A DNA stretch of 5,462 nt from an uncultured Alistipes sp. (lineage in GTDB: Bacteria > Bacteroidota > Bacteroidia > Bacteroidales > Rikenellaceae), in NCBI GenBank assembly GCA_900770585.1, contig CAAGKW010000018.1, positions 1-5,462 on the forward strand, given 5' to 3'. Below, piece by piece: positions 1 to 5,462 of the stretch; the first letter of the stretch is position 1, and each line of letters begins with the position of its first letter. The notes under the pieces were generated by a model that worked only from the letters and a program-made list of their open reading frames with translations, did no database searches and was not told the DNA's origin. The translations under genes were made by a program, and so were the position numbers.

Positions 1-465
1 ATTCTCGCCACCGCCGATCTTCACTGCCATCTTGTCCAGCACGCGCATACCGGGCGTGGTCTTACGGGTATCCAACACTTTGGTTTTCAGACCCTCCAAA
101 CGATCGGCATAGACTGCCGTCTGGGTTGCGACGCCACTCATTCGCTGCATAATATTGAGCAGGATACGCTCGGCCTGCAACAACGATTGCAGACGACCCG
201 ACACGTAGAATGCCACGTCACCAACCTTCACGCGAGTGCCATCTTCGAGCAACTGCTCGAACTCCATTTCGGGATCCAAACGGTTGAGCACCATCTGTGC
301 AACCTCGATACCCGCAATGATACCCTCCTGCTTGCACAACAGGCGCATACGGCCACGCTCCTCGGCAGGAATACAGCAAAGCGAGGTGTGATCACCGTCG
401 CCAATATCCTCTTTAATAGCAAGTTCGATCAACTCTTCAACGAAGGGAATGTATTCAGCTTTCAT
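1..465 (-). CDS. nadC: Nicotinate-nucleotide pyrophosphorylase (carboxylating), N-terminal part
   Basis: NadC (quinolinate phosphoribosyltransferase) converts quinolinate and PRPP to nicotinate mononucleotide, CO2 and pyrophosphate in cytosolic de novo NAD synthesis. I translated this strand by hand. The 155 visible residues carry the family signatures in order: EDIGDGDHTS (19-28), ERILLNIMQRMSGVAT (99-114), DTRKTTPG (132-139) with the substrate-binding Arg/Lys pair at 134-135, and KMAVKIGGGEN (145-155), which is cut just where the family normally continues with His-Arg. Family members are roughly 280 residues, so about 125 C-terminal residues lie beyond the left edge. The start at 465 fits the usual N-terminus and has an A/T-rich leader with a TAnnTTTG element at 500-507. 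The kinase gene ends 80 nt upstream on the same strand, so some readthrough is possible, but nadC appears to have its own promoter. The family assignment is secure. Confidence 0.96.
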   Translation of the reverse strand, partial: MKAEYIPFVEELIELAIKEDIGDGDHTSLCCIPAEERGRMRLLCKQEGIIAGIEVAQMVLNRLDPEMEFEQLLEDGTRVKVGDVAFYVSGRLQSLLQAERILLNIMQRMSGVATQTAVYADRLEGLKTKVLDTRKTTPGMRVLDKMAVKIGGGEN

Positions 466-499
466 AGTCTTATATATGTTTTTAGTTGTTTCTAAACGG

Positions 500-507
500 C
501 AAAGTTA
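500..507 (-). promoter_or_regulatory. Candidate -7 promoter element for nadC
   Basis: On the minus strand this reads TAACTTTG, a full match to the Bacteroidota -7 consensus TAnnTTTG, about 35 nt ahead of the nadC ATG and followed by CCG. A second match, TATATTTG, lies at 519-526 and could be an alternative start. No clear TTTG -33 element sits at the expected 19-21 nt spacing for either, so which one is used is uncertain. Confidence 0.6.
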
Positions 508-545
508 GCGATTTTTCGCAAATATACCTTATATTATTAGCAAGT

Positions 546-1703
546 TTATTCGGTTTGGTCGATCGCACGCTCCCGCCACTCGCCATCAATCAGCAGACGC
601 GCTCGCCCTTCGCGAATGGGTTTGATTGCCTCAGCCTCCGCGCAAATCATCTTCGGACGGGCGTGACGATCGATATATTGCCACACATCGCCCAACTGCA
701 CCGCCGCATAGCCCTCACGAAATTCGAAGGCGCTCCGATAAACGGGTTGGATCACCCAACGCCCCTGCGAATCGGTATAACCCCAACGGCCACCCTTTGC
801 CGTGAGTTCCAGATTGTCGGTTTCGGGCGCACCCTCAACGGCTTGTTGCAACGCATCGCACAATCCGAAAATATGGAGCAGAGGAGTGTGTAAATCGCTG
901 ATTATCTTATAGTGAGCCGCATCGCCCGCGTGTGCAAACAGCCGTTTCATCTCCGCCACTGCCGTGCTCGTTCCAGCCACCGCCTCAGTCGGGTCGATCA
1001 ACACTCCGTCACCCCTATCGAATAGACGATAGAGATCGTAATCGAGCGCCAAAGCCGCCAGCGTCGCCGAGATCAGCGCAATCGGATAGTCGTCCAGATG
1101 GCGATCGAAATCACTCTCCGTGCGCGACGGATGGCGATACCCCTCTGTGCCAAGTTGTGTCGTGGTCAGCCCCGCAAGTTCGGGCGTATAGATCGAGTCG
1201 ATGTCGATCAGTCGCATACCCTCGGGCGAGCAGATAATGTTCTCGGGTTTCAGGTCGCCGTGCGCCCACTCCTCATCAAGCAGCCGCAGCGCCAGCCGAT
1301 CGAACTCGGCCGACAGGTGCGCCAATCGCTCCGTATCGCGCTCAACCACTGCGTCCAAAATCTCATCGGCCAACGTGCGTCCCTCAATCCATTCGCCAAC
1401 CGTAACTCCGACCTCGACCGTTCCACCCGCATCGTCATCGATCGTCAGTTCTCGATCGAGCCACCGGCAATAGGCCGTCAGTGGCGTTCGTTGCGAGCAG
1501 GCACAACGCTCCTCAATTGCTTGCGGCTCACGCAGATAACATTTGAGCATCATCGTCCGTCCCTCGCTCACAATGCGAAAAACCACAGCGTCGTTGCCCG
1601 TGCGGAAGTTCCTCGCAGGCACAACTCGTGGTACACCGAGCGTACGAAAACGCCCGACGGGATCGGCCAACGCCTTCAAATATTGATAGACCGAGAAGAT
1701 CAT
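546..1703 (-). CDS. Divergent Ser/Thr-type protein kinase fused to C-terminal WG repeats
   Basis: This 385-residue protein has no signal peptide or membrane segment. An N-terminal kinase-like domain spans about 30-285. It has a Gly-poor nucleotide loop (32-44), a probable ATP-binding Lys54 in MMLKCY, a hinge region near 97-111, and a catalytic loop HGDLKPEN (148-155) with Asp150 and Asn155. The metal-binding segment LIDIDSIYTPELAG (165-178) has DID (167-169) in place of DFG. From memory, HGD with a D-x-D segment, followed by LAG and a Tyr-x-His-Pro motif (189-192), resembles the COG4248-type bacterial kinases, some linked to TerY/PP2C stress systems. One good WG repeat (GRWGYTDSQGRWVIQPVY, 305-322, continuing to about 337) and a degenerate second copy (338-381) follow. 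WG repeats are usually taken as binding modules. An in-frame TGA 9 nt upstream supports the start. Arg codons include many CGA and CGG and some AGG, unlike the aminotransferase, suggesting modest expression. No phosphatase or vWA partner is visible. Substrate and role are unknown. Confidence 0.85.
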   Translation of the reverse strand: MIFSVYQYLKALADPVGRFRTLGVPRVVPARNFRTGNDAVVFRIVSEGRTMMLKCYLREPQAIEERCACSQRTPLTAYCRWLDRELTIDDDAGGTVEVGVTVGEWIEGRTLADEILDAVVERDTERLAHLSAEFDRLALRLLDEEWAHGDLKPENIICSPEGMRLIDIDSIYTPELAGLTTTQLGTEGYRHPSRTESDFDRHLDDYPIALISATLAALALDYDLYRLFDRGDGVLIDPTEAVAGTSTAVAEMKRLFAHAGDAAHYKIISDLHTPLLHIFGLCDALQQAVEGAPETDNLELTAKGGRWGYTDSQGRWVIQPVYRSAFEFREGYAAVQLGDVWQYIDRHARPKMICAEAEAIKPIREGRARLLIDGEWRERAIDQTE

Positions 1704-1720
1704 CGCTACTCACTACGAAA

Positions 1721-1759
1721 ACGAGGTTGCCCAACACACTCGCGCGCGGGCAACCTCGT
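1721..1759 (-). terminator. Perfect 12-bp stem-loop after the aminotransferase gene, probable terminator
   Basis: The arms at 1721-1732 and 1748-1759 (ACGAGGTTGCCC and GGGCAACCTCGT on the plus strand) pair perfectly over 12 bp around a 15-nt loop. On the minus strand the hairpin starts 18 nt after the aminotransferase stop codon, has an A-tract (1766-1770) on its 5' side and ends in a run of four T (1718-1721). This fits an intrinsic terminator with a short U-tract. It lies only 17 nt ahead of the kinase ATG, so it might instead attenuate or control readthrough into the kinase. Confidence 0.7.
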
Positions 1760-1777
1760 CGTCTATTTTTCTAAGAA

Positions 1778-2959
1778 TTACTTATTCAATCTCTCGCGCA
1801 CACGCTGAGCAGCCTTTTCGAGCAACTCGGCGGGGCAGCACAGAGTGATACGAACGTAACGCTTACCCTCGCTACCGAAGATCGCACCAGGGGTTACAAA
1901 CACGTCGCACTTCTCCATCACCTCGTCCGAGAACTGGAACGAATCGCCCTCGTAGCTCTCGGGCAGCTCGGCCCAAATGAACAGACCAGCCTGACCCTTG
2001 CGATAGGTACAGCCCAGAGCGTCAAGCAGTTCGTAGCCCTGCTTCTCGCGAGCGTAGTAGATGTCGTTCAATTCCTTGAACCACTCATCACCCAGCGACA
2101 ATGCGGTCTCGGCTGCTGCCTGCACGGGATAGAACATACCCGAGTCCATATTGCTCTTGAAGCAGAGAATTGCGTCGATCCACTCCTTCTTTGCGAAGAT
2201 CGCACCCACACGCCAGCCTGCCATCGAGTGACCCTTCGACAACGAGTTGAGCTCCATAGCAACCTCCATTGCGCCCTCAACCTGCAAAATGCTCATCGGC
2301 TGCGGGTTACGAACAAAGCTATACGGGTTGTCGTGGATAATCAGGATGTTGTGCTTAGCACCGAACTCGACCAACTTCTCGAACAACTCAGGTGTCGGAG
2401 TCTGACCCGTCGGCATATTGGGATAGTTCACCAACATCATTTTGACGCCCTCCAAACCTGCTGCCTCGATAGCCTCGAAATCGGGCAAGAAACCGGTCTG
2501 CTTGTTCAGCGAATAGGGAACCATCACACCACCCGACAACTTAACTGCCGCGCTATAAGTGGGATAACCGGGATTGGGAACCAGCACCTTGTCGCCTACA
2601 TTGAGGAAGGTCTGGCAGATGTGCATCAAACCCTCTTTCGAGCCAAGCAGAGGCAGTACCTCCGACTTGAAATCTACATCGACATTGTAGTAGCGCTTGT
2701 ACCAATCAGCGAACGCCTTACGCAGGATAGGCTCGCCCTGATACGACATATATTTGTGAACATCGGGACGCTGTGCCTCCTTAGCCAGACGGTCGATAAC
2801 CGACTGATGGGGCGGCAGGTCGGGACTACCCATAGCCAAACGAATGATCTGACGACCCGTAGCCGCCTCAATTTCGCTGATTTCGCGCAACTTACGCGAG
2901 AAATAGTACTCGCCGATACCGTCCAAACGATGTGAACGCTCGATAGTAACTTTGTTCAT
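1778..2959 (-). CDS. PLP-dependent class I/II aminotransferase (fold type I)
   Basis: This 393-residue cytosolic enzyme is predicted to transfer an amino group between an amino acid and a 2-oxo acid using pyridoxal phosphate. Full length is typical of the AspC/DapL/AlaT-like superfamily (COG0436). Visible landmarks are the N-terminal MGSPDLPP (43-50), KYMSYQGEPILRKAFADWY (69-87), SKEGLMHICQ (107-116), VPNPGYPTY (127-135), HDNPYSF with PLP-contacting Asp210 and Tyr213 (209-215), SLSKGHSMAGWRVG with Schiff-base Lys242 (239-252), and YVRITL with carboxylate-binding Arg370 (368-373). In the usual NPxNPTG segment the PLP-contacting Asn is replaced by Met182 (NYPNMPTG, 178-185). The substrate cannot be read from sequence; diaminopimelate-pathway, aspartate and alanine aminotransferases are all possible. 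Codon use favours CGT/CGC for Arg, suggesting good expression. A TAnnTTTG promoter element lies at 3009-3016, and a hairpin follows the stop codon. Confidence 0.93.
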   Translation of the reverse strand: MNKVTIERSHRLDGIGEYYFSRKLREISEIEAATGRQIIRLAMGSPDLPPHQSVIDRLAKEAQRPDVHKYMSYQGEPILRKAFADWYKRYYNVDVDFKSEVLPLLGSKEGLMHICQTFLNVGDKVLVPNPGYPTYSAAVKLSGGVMVPYSLNKQTGFLPDFEAIEAAGLEGVKMMLVNYPNMPTGQTPTPELFEKLVEFGAKHNILIIHDNPYSFVRNPQPMSILQVEGAMEVAMELNSLSKGHSMAGWRVGAIFAKKEWIDAILCFKSNMDSGMFYPVQAAAETALSLGDEWFKELNDIYYAREKQGYELLDALGCTYRKGQAGLFIWAELPESYEGDSFQFSDEVMEKCDVFVTPGAIFGSEGKRYVRITLCCPAELLEKAAQRVRERLNK

Positions 2960-3008
2960 AGTTGAGTTTGAATATTAATATTTTGTTGTTTTAGCCCATT
3001 TTGACCTA

Positions 3009-3016
3009 CAAAGGTA
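3009..3016 (-). promoter_or_regulatory. Candidate -7 promoter element for the aminotransferase gene
   Basis: The minus strand reads TACCTTTG, an exact TAnnTTTG match, about 50 nt ahead of the aminotransferase ATG and within the 110-nt gap after rmuC. The predicted leader (about 3002 to 2960) is A/T-rich with no Shine-Dalgarno sequence, as is usual in Bacteroidota. No clear -33 TTTG is visible at 19-21 nt spacing. Confidence 0.65.
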
Positions 3017-3069
3017 ATCAATTTATTCGGTATTTGGTAGTCACAAGCGCGATTTTTTCTCCCGCACAA

Positions 3070-4464
3070 CTACTCCACCTGCTCACCCGACGAATCTTCG
3101 GCTGCATCGAGCAGATTCGAGTTGAGCAACTTCTTGGGATTGATGCCGTATTGGCGCAGGCGCTCGCTGTTACGCACGAGGTTGTCGTTGCCCGACGTGA
3201 GTCGTTTATACGCCTCGTCATAGCTACGTTGAGCGTCACCCAAGCCCTTGCCGACACCCTCCAACGCACCTACGAAACGGACAAATTGATCGTAGAGTTT
3301 GGTGCCCAACTGCGCGATTCGCTCGGTGCTGCGGTTGCGGTTGTCGCGCTGCCAAAGATCATCGACCAACTTCAACATCGCAAACAGATTGGTCGGCGAC
3401 GAGAGGATCACCTTACGATTGTAGGCCTCCAACCACAGGTCATCACGGCACTCGCGCATAGCCTCCAAAAATGCCGATTCGATCGGGATGAACATCAGCA
3501 CGAAATCGGGTGTGCAGTCCAACAGACGATGATACTCCTTACGACTCAACTCCTTGATATGCTGACGTATCGACTCGATGTGGCGAGCCATTGCCGACGC
3601 TCGTTCGGCTTCGGTTTCGGCGCGCGTATAGTCCAGATATGCCGTCAGCGACACCTTCGAGTCTATAATCACACGCTTACCCTCGGGCAGGTTCAGAATC
3701 ACATCGGGGCGCAGGTTGTTACCCTCCTCATCTTTGAGGTTGGTCTGCACCACATAGTGCTCGCCCTTGATCAGATTCGAGTGGTCGAGAATCGTGGTCA
3801 GGATCATCTCGCCCATATCGCCTTGCACCTTCGAATTGCCACGAATGGCCTCGGTCAGGTTGTTTGTTTCGTCGGTAATGCGACGGTTGAGATCCATCAG
3901 GTTTTTCAACTCGTTTTTCAGCGCGCCGTGGCGTTCGAGATCGTCGCGGTGGATCGACTCGACACGCAGACGAAAGTCGGTAATATTGTCGCGGAAGGGT
4001 TTGAGCAACTGCTCGATAGACTCCGAATTGGTCTGGCGGAACACGCGGCTCTTCTCCTCCAAAATATCGTTCGCCAAATTGCGGAATTGTTCCTGCATAG
4101 TCTTCTGCAACTGCTCCTGCTCGGCACGTTGCTGCTCGGCCGTCGCACGCTGTTGCTCACGCTCCTGCTCGCGCTCCGACTCAAAGGCGCGTTGCTGATC
4201 AGCCAGACGGGTTTCGAGCGCCTCGATACGCACCGCGCGACGCTCCGCCTCAGTCTGCGCTTCGCCCTTTTCGGCCGTCAGTTCCACAATGCGTCGCTGC
4301 AACTCCTCGGCACGTGCAGCCTGCTCGTCGGCCTCACGACGTGCCACCTCGCGCTCGGTGGCGGTTTCGGCCCGCGACAGTCGCAACTCACGACGCGAAT
4401 AGATCAAAGCTACCAAAAGTAGCACTGCGACAAGCGAAAATGATATGATAAGTGCAATATTCAT
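3070..4464 (-). CDS. rmuC: DNA recombination protein RmuC
   Basis: RmuC proteins are linked to limiting recombination at inverted repeats and to genome maintenance; their biochemistry is poorly defined, but the C-terminal domain resembles PD-(D/E)xK nucleases. This 464-residue protein has an N-terminal membrane anchor (about 3-22), then a long charged coiled coil (about 24-200) very rich in Glu, Gln, Arg and Ala. The RmuC domain follows: GNSKVQGDMGEMIL (209-222, Glu219), LRPDVILNLPEGKRVIIDSK (251-270, nuclease-like Asp254, Asp268, Lys270), VLMFIPIESAFLEAM (322-336), SSPTNLFAMLKLV (355-367) and a C-terminal SGNDNLVRNSERL segment (424-436). Length and domain order match the family. The start at 4464 places the anchor at the very N-terminus and is preceded by a TATATTTG promoter element. 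The gene is divergent from rpe and ends 110 nt before the aminotransferase gene. I see no convincing terminator after it. Confidence 0.95.
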   Translation of the reverse strand: MNIALIISFSLVAVLLLVALIYSRRELRLSRAETATEREVARREADEQAARAEELQRRIVELTAEKGEAQTEAERRAVRIEALETRLADQQRAFESEREQEREQQRATAEQQRAEQEQLQKTMQEQFRNLANDILEEKSRVFRQTNSESIEQLLKPFRDNITDFRLRVESIHRDDLERHGALKNELKNLMDLNRRITDETNNLTEAIRGNSKVQGDMGEMILTTILDHSNLIKGEHYVVQTNLKDEEGNNLRPDVILNLPEGKRVIIDSKVSLTAYLDYTRAETEAERASAMARHIESIRQHIKELSRKEYHRLLDCTPDFVLMFIPIESAFLEAMRECRDDLWLEAYNRKVILSSPTNLFAMLKLVDDLWQRDNRNRSTERIAQLGTKLYDQFVRFVGALEGVGKGLGDAQRSYDEAYKRLTSGNDNLVRNSERLRQYGINPKKLLNSNLLDAAEDSSGEQVE

Positions 4465-4486
4465 ACTCAGTGGGATTAACTTTCGG

Positions 4487-4494
4487 CAAATATA
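4487..4494 (-). promoter_or_regulatory. Candidate -7 promoter element for rmuC
   Basis: The minus strand reads TATATTTG followed by CCG, a full TAnnTTTG match 22 nt before the rmuC ATG, so the leader would be very short. The element overlaps a perfect palindrome at 4488-4503. A -33 TTTG is not evident, and the region where it would fall reaches the opposing rpe -7 element. Confidence 0.6.
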
Positions 4495-4503
4495 GCTATA
4501 TTT
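4488..4503. repeat. 16-bp perfect palindrome in the rmuC/rpe divergent promoter region
   Basis: AAATATAGCTATATTT reads the same on both strands. It overlaps the rmuC -7 element and lies where the rpe -33 region is expected. It could be an operator for a dimeric regulator, but A/T-rich palindromes also arise by chance, so its function is unproven. Confidence 0.5.
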
Positions 4504-4518
4504 TTCGAGAAATATGCG

Positions 4519-4526
4519 TACCTTTG
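4519..4526 (+). promoter_or_regulatory. Candidate -7 promoter element for rpe
   Basis: TACCTTTG matches TAnnTTTG exactly and ends 24 nt before the rpe ATG. The resulting leader of about 20 nt is A/T-rich with no Shine-Dalgarno sequence. This placement also argues that translation of rpe starts at 4551 and not at the in-frame ATG at 4452. Confidence 0.7.
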
Positions 4527-4550
4527 TCCGTAAAGAATAATCAAAATTTT

Positions 4551-5201
4551 ATGGAACGTATAATCTCTCCCTCGATGCTCTCGGCCGACTTCGGCAATCT
4601 CGACCGCGACACCCGTATGATCGACCGCAGCGCAGCTCAATGGATCCATATCGACGTGATGGACGGCGTATTTGTACCCAACATCTCGTTCGGTTTTCCC
4701 GTGATGAAACCCATTCGCAAGGCGTCGGACAAGGTGCTCGACGTGCATCTGATGATCGTCGATCCCGAAAAATATGTGGCTCAGTTCGCTGAGGCAGGTG
4801 CCGACATCGTGACTTTCCACTACGAGGCGACCCAGACCCCGCGCGAGGCTATCCGTCTGATCCGCGAAAGCGGTGCCAAGGTGGGTATCTCGATCAAACC
4901 CAAGACTCCCGTAGAGGTTCTGCGCGAATTGCTGCCCGAGGTCGATCTGGTGCTGGTGATGAGCGTTGAACCGGGATTCGGTGGCCAGAGCTTTATCGAA
5001 GGCTCGACCGACAAGGTGCGCGAATTGCGCAAGATGATCGATGAGGCCGGACTGAACGTCACGATCGAGATCGACGGCGGTGTTTCGGCAGCCAATGCTG
5101 GCGAGCTGTATGAGGCTGGTTGTGATGCACTTGTAGCGGGTAGTGCCGTTTTCAAGGCAGCAGACCCCGAGGCTGAGATTTTGAAGATTCTCAACGCATA
5201 G
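4551..5201 (+). CDS. rpe: Ribulose-phosphate 3-epimerase
   Basis: Rpe interconverts D-ribulose 5-phosphate and D-xylulose 5-phosphate in the cytosolic non-oxidative pentose phosphate pathway, using a metal-bound (beta/alpha)8 barrel. The 216-residue product is normal length. Signatures are SPSMLSADF (6-14), WIHIDVMDGVFVPN (31-44) with metal ligands His33 and Asp35, DVHLMI (64-69) with metal ligand His66, SVEPGFGGQSF (138-148) in the phosphate/substrate loop, and IEIDGGV (172-178) with catalytic and metal-binding Asp175. An in-frame ATG exists 99 nt upstream at 4452, but the extra 33 residues would cross the promoter and the start of rmuC and match nothing in the family, so 4551 is chosen. The next gene begins 3 nt after the stop, implying cotranscription with the ABC-F ATPase. 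Confidence 0.97.
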   Translation: MERIISPSMLSADFGNLDRDTRMIDRSAAQWIHIDVMDGVFVPNISFGFPVMKPIRKASDKVLDVHLMIVDPEKYVAQFAEAGADIVTFHYEATQTPREAIRLIRESGAKVGISIKPKTPVEVLRELLPEVDLVLVMSVEPGFGGQSFIEGSTDKVRELRKMIDEAGLNVTIEIDGGVSAANAGELYEAGCDALVAGSAVFKAADPEAEILKILNA

Positions 5202-5204
5202 CAG

Positions 5205-5462
5205 ATGATCTCGATTGATAACCTCACCGTCAGTTTTGGCGGTTGGACGCTCTTCGACGAGGTATCGTTTTTGGTCAATCCCAAGGATCGAATCGGTCTG
5301 GTGGGCAAAAATGGTGCGGGTAAGACCACCCTACTGCGTATCATCACGGGCGAACAACAGGCAACATCGGGTGCCGTAACTCGAAATAGCGATTGCACGA
5401 TTGGCTATCTTCCTCAGCAGATGAAGGTGGCCGACACCACTACGCTCATCGACGAAACGGCC
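5205..5462 (+). CDS. ABC-F family ATPase, N-terminal part
   Basis: ABC-F proteins are soluble tandem ABC ATPases without transmembrane domains; most act on the ribosome (EttA, Uup, YbiT-like or antibiotic-protection types). The 86 visible residues begin MISIDNLTVSFGGWTLFDEVSF, in the typical ABC-F style, followed by a Walker A motif GLVGKNGAGKTT (31-42), the LLRIITGE segment (43-50) and a Q-loop context IGYLPQQ (66-72). The gene runs off the right edge, so the linker, second ATPase domain and Walker B motifs are not visible and the subfamily cannot be assigned. The start at 5205 follows the rpe stop after a single in-frame codon, so translational coupling is likely. A transporter ATPase is less likely because of the N-terminal style, but the linker is needed to be certain. 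Confidence 0.88.
   Translation, partial: MISIDNLTVSFGGWTLFDEVSFLVNPKDRIGLVGKNGAGKTTLLRIITGEQQATSGAVTRNSDCTIGYLPQQMKVADTTTLIDETA

Noticed and set aside
508..519. Small inverted repeat GCGATTTTTCGC after the kinase stop
   Set aside because: A 4-bp stem is too short for a credible terminator and it lies between two candidate nadC -7 elements.
1098..1808. A 236-codon plus-strand open frame across the kinase gene and the hairpin
   Set aside because: The sequence has no recognisable domain and overlaps a supported minus-strand gene; it ends within the aminotransferase gene.
2228..2935. A 235-codon plus-strand open frame opposite the aminotransferase
   Set aside because: It is a shadow of a strongly supported PLP enzyme gene.
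3046..3068. Possible rmuC terminator hairpin
   Set aside because: Only about five pairs, one a G-T wobble, and no T-tract follows on the minus strand.
3001..4422. A 473-codon open frame on the plus strand opposite rmuC
   Set aside because: It is an antisense shadow: the Glu/Gln/Arg-rich coding of rmuC leaves few stops on the other strand. The product matches no family I know, while the minus strand has clear RmuC motifs.
4452..4550. Upstream in-frame ATG giving rpe 33 extra residues
   Set aside because: The extension overlaps the rmuC start and both promoter elements, and Rpe proteins begin at the MERIISPSMLS-like segment.
4820..5398. A 192-codon minus-strand open frame across rpe and the ABC-F start
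   Set aside because: It is an antisense shadow of two well supported plus-strand genes.

Overview
The window looks like chromosomal DNA of a Bacteroidota bacterium, probably of the order Bacteroidales; a Rikenellaceae/Alistipes-type genome is possible but is only a guess. The evidence is four matches to the Bacteroidota -7 promoter element TAnnTTTG placed correctly ahead of genes, A/T-rich leaders without clear Shine-Dalgarno sequences, and a moderately GC-rich coding style.

From left to right, positions 1-465 (minus) hold the N-terminal 155 codons of nadC, the quinolinate phosphoribosyltransferase of NAD synthesis, cut by the window edge. Positions 546-1703 (minus) encode an unusual 385-residue protein: a divergent Ser/Thr-type protein kinase domain followed by a C-terminal WG-repeat region. 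Positions 1778-2959 (minus) encode a fold-type I PLP-dependent aminotransferase. A perfect 12-bp hairpin lies between aminotransferase and kinase. Positions 3070-4464 (minus) encode RmuC, a membrane-anchored coiled-coil protein with a nuclease-like domain. A short divergent promoter region separates it from a plus-strand unit: rpe (4551-5201, ribulose-phosphate 3-epimerase) and, 3 nt later, the first 86 codons of an ABC-F type ATPase that runs off the right edge.

The window is mostly core metabolism and maintenance (NAD synthesis, amino acid transamination, pentose phosphate pathway, DNA maintenance, ribosome-associated ATPase). I see no mobile element, RNA gene, CRISPR array or defence operon, and no gene-free stretch above about 110 bases. 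The least ordinary item is the kinase-WG gene. It has atypical catalytic motifs, a broader codon choice than the aminotransferase next to it, no recognisable promoter of its own, and a terminator-like hairpin 17 nt ahead of its start codon.
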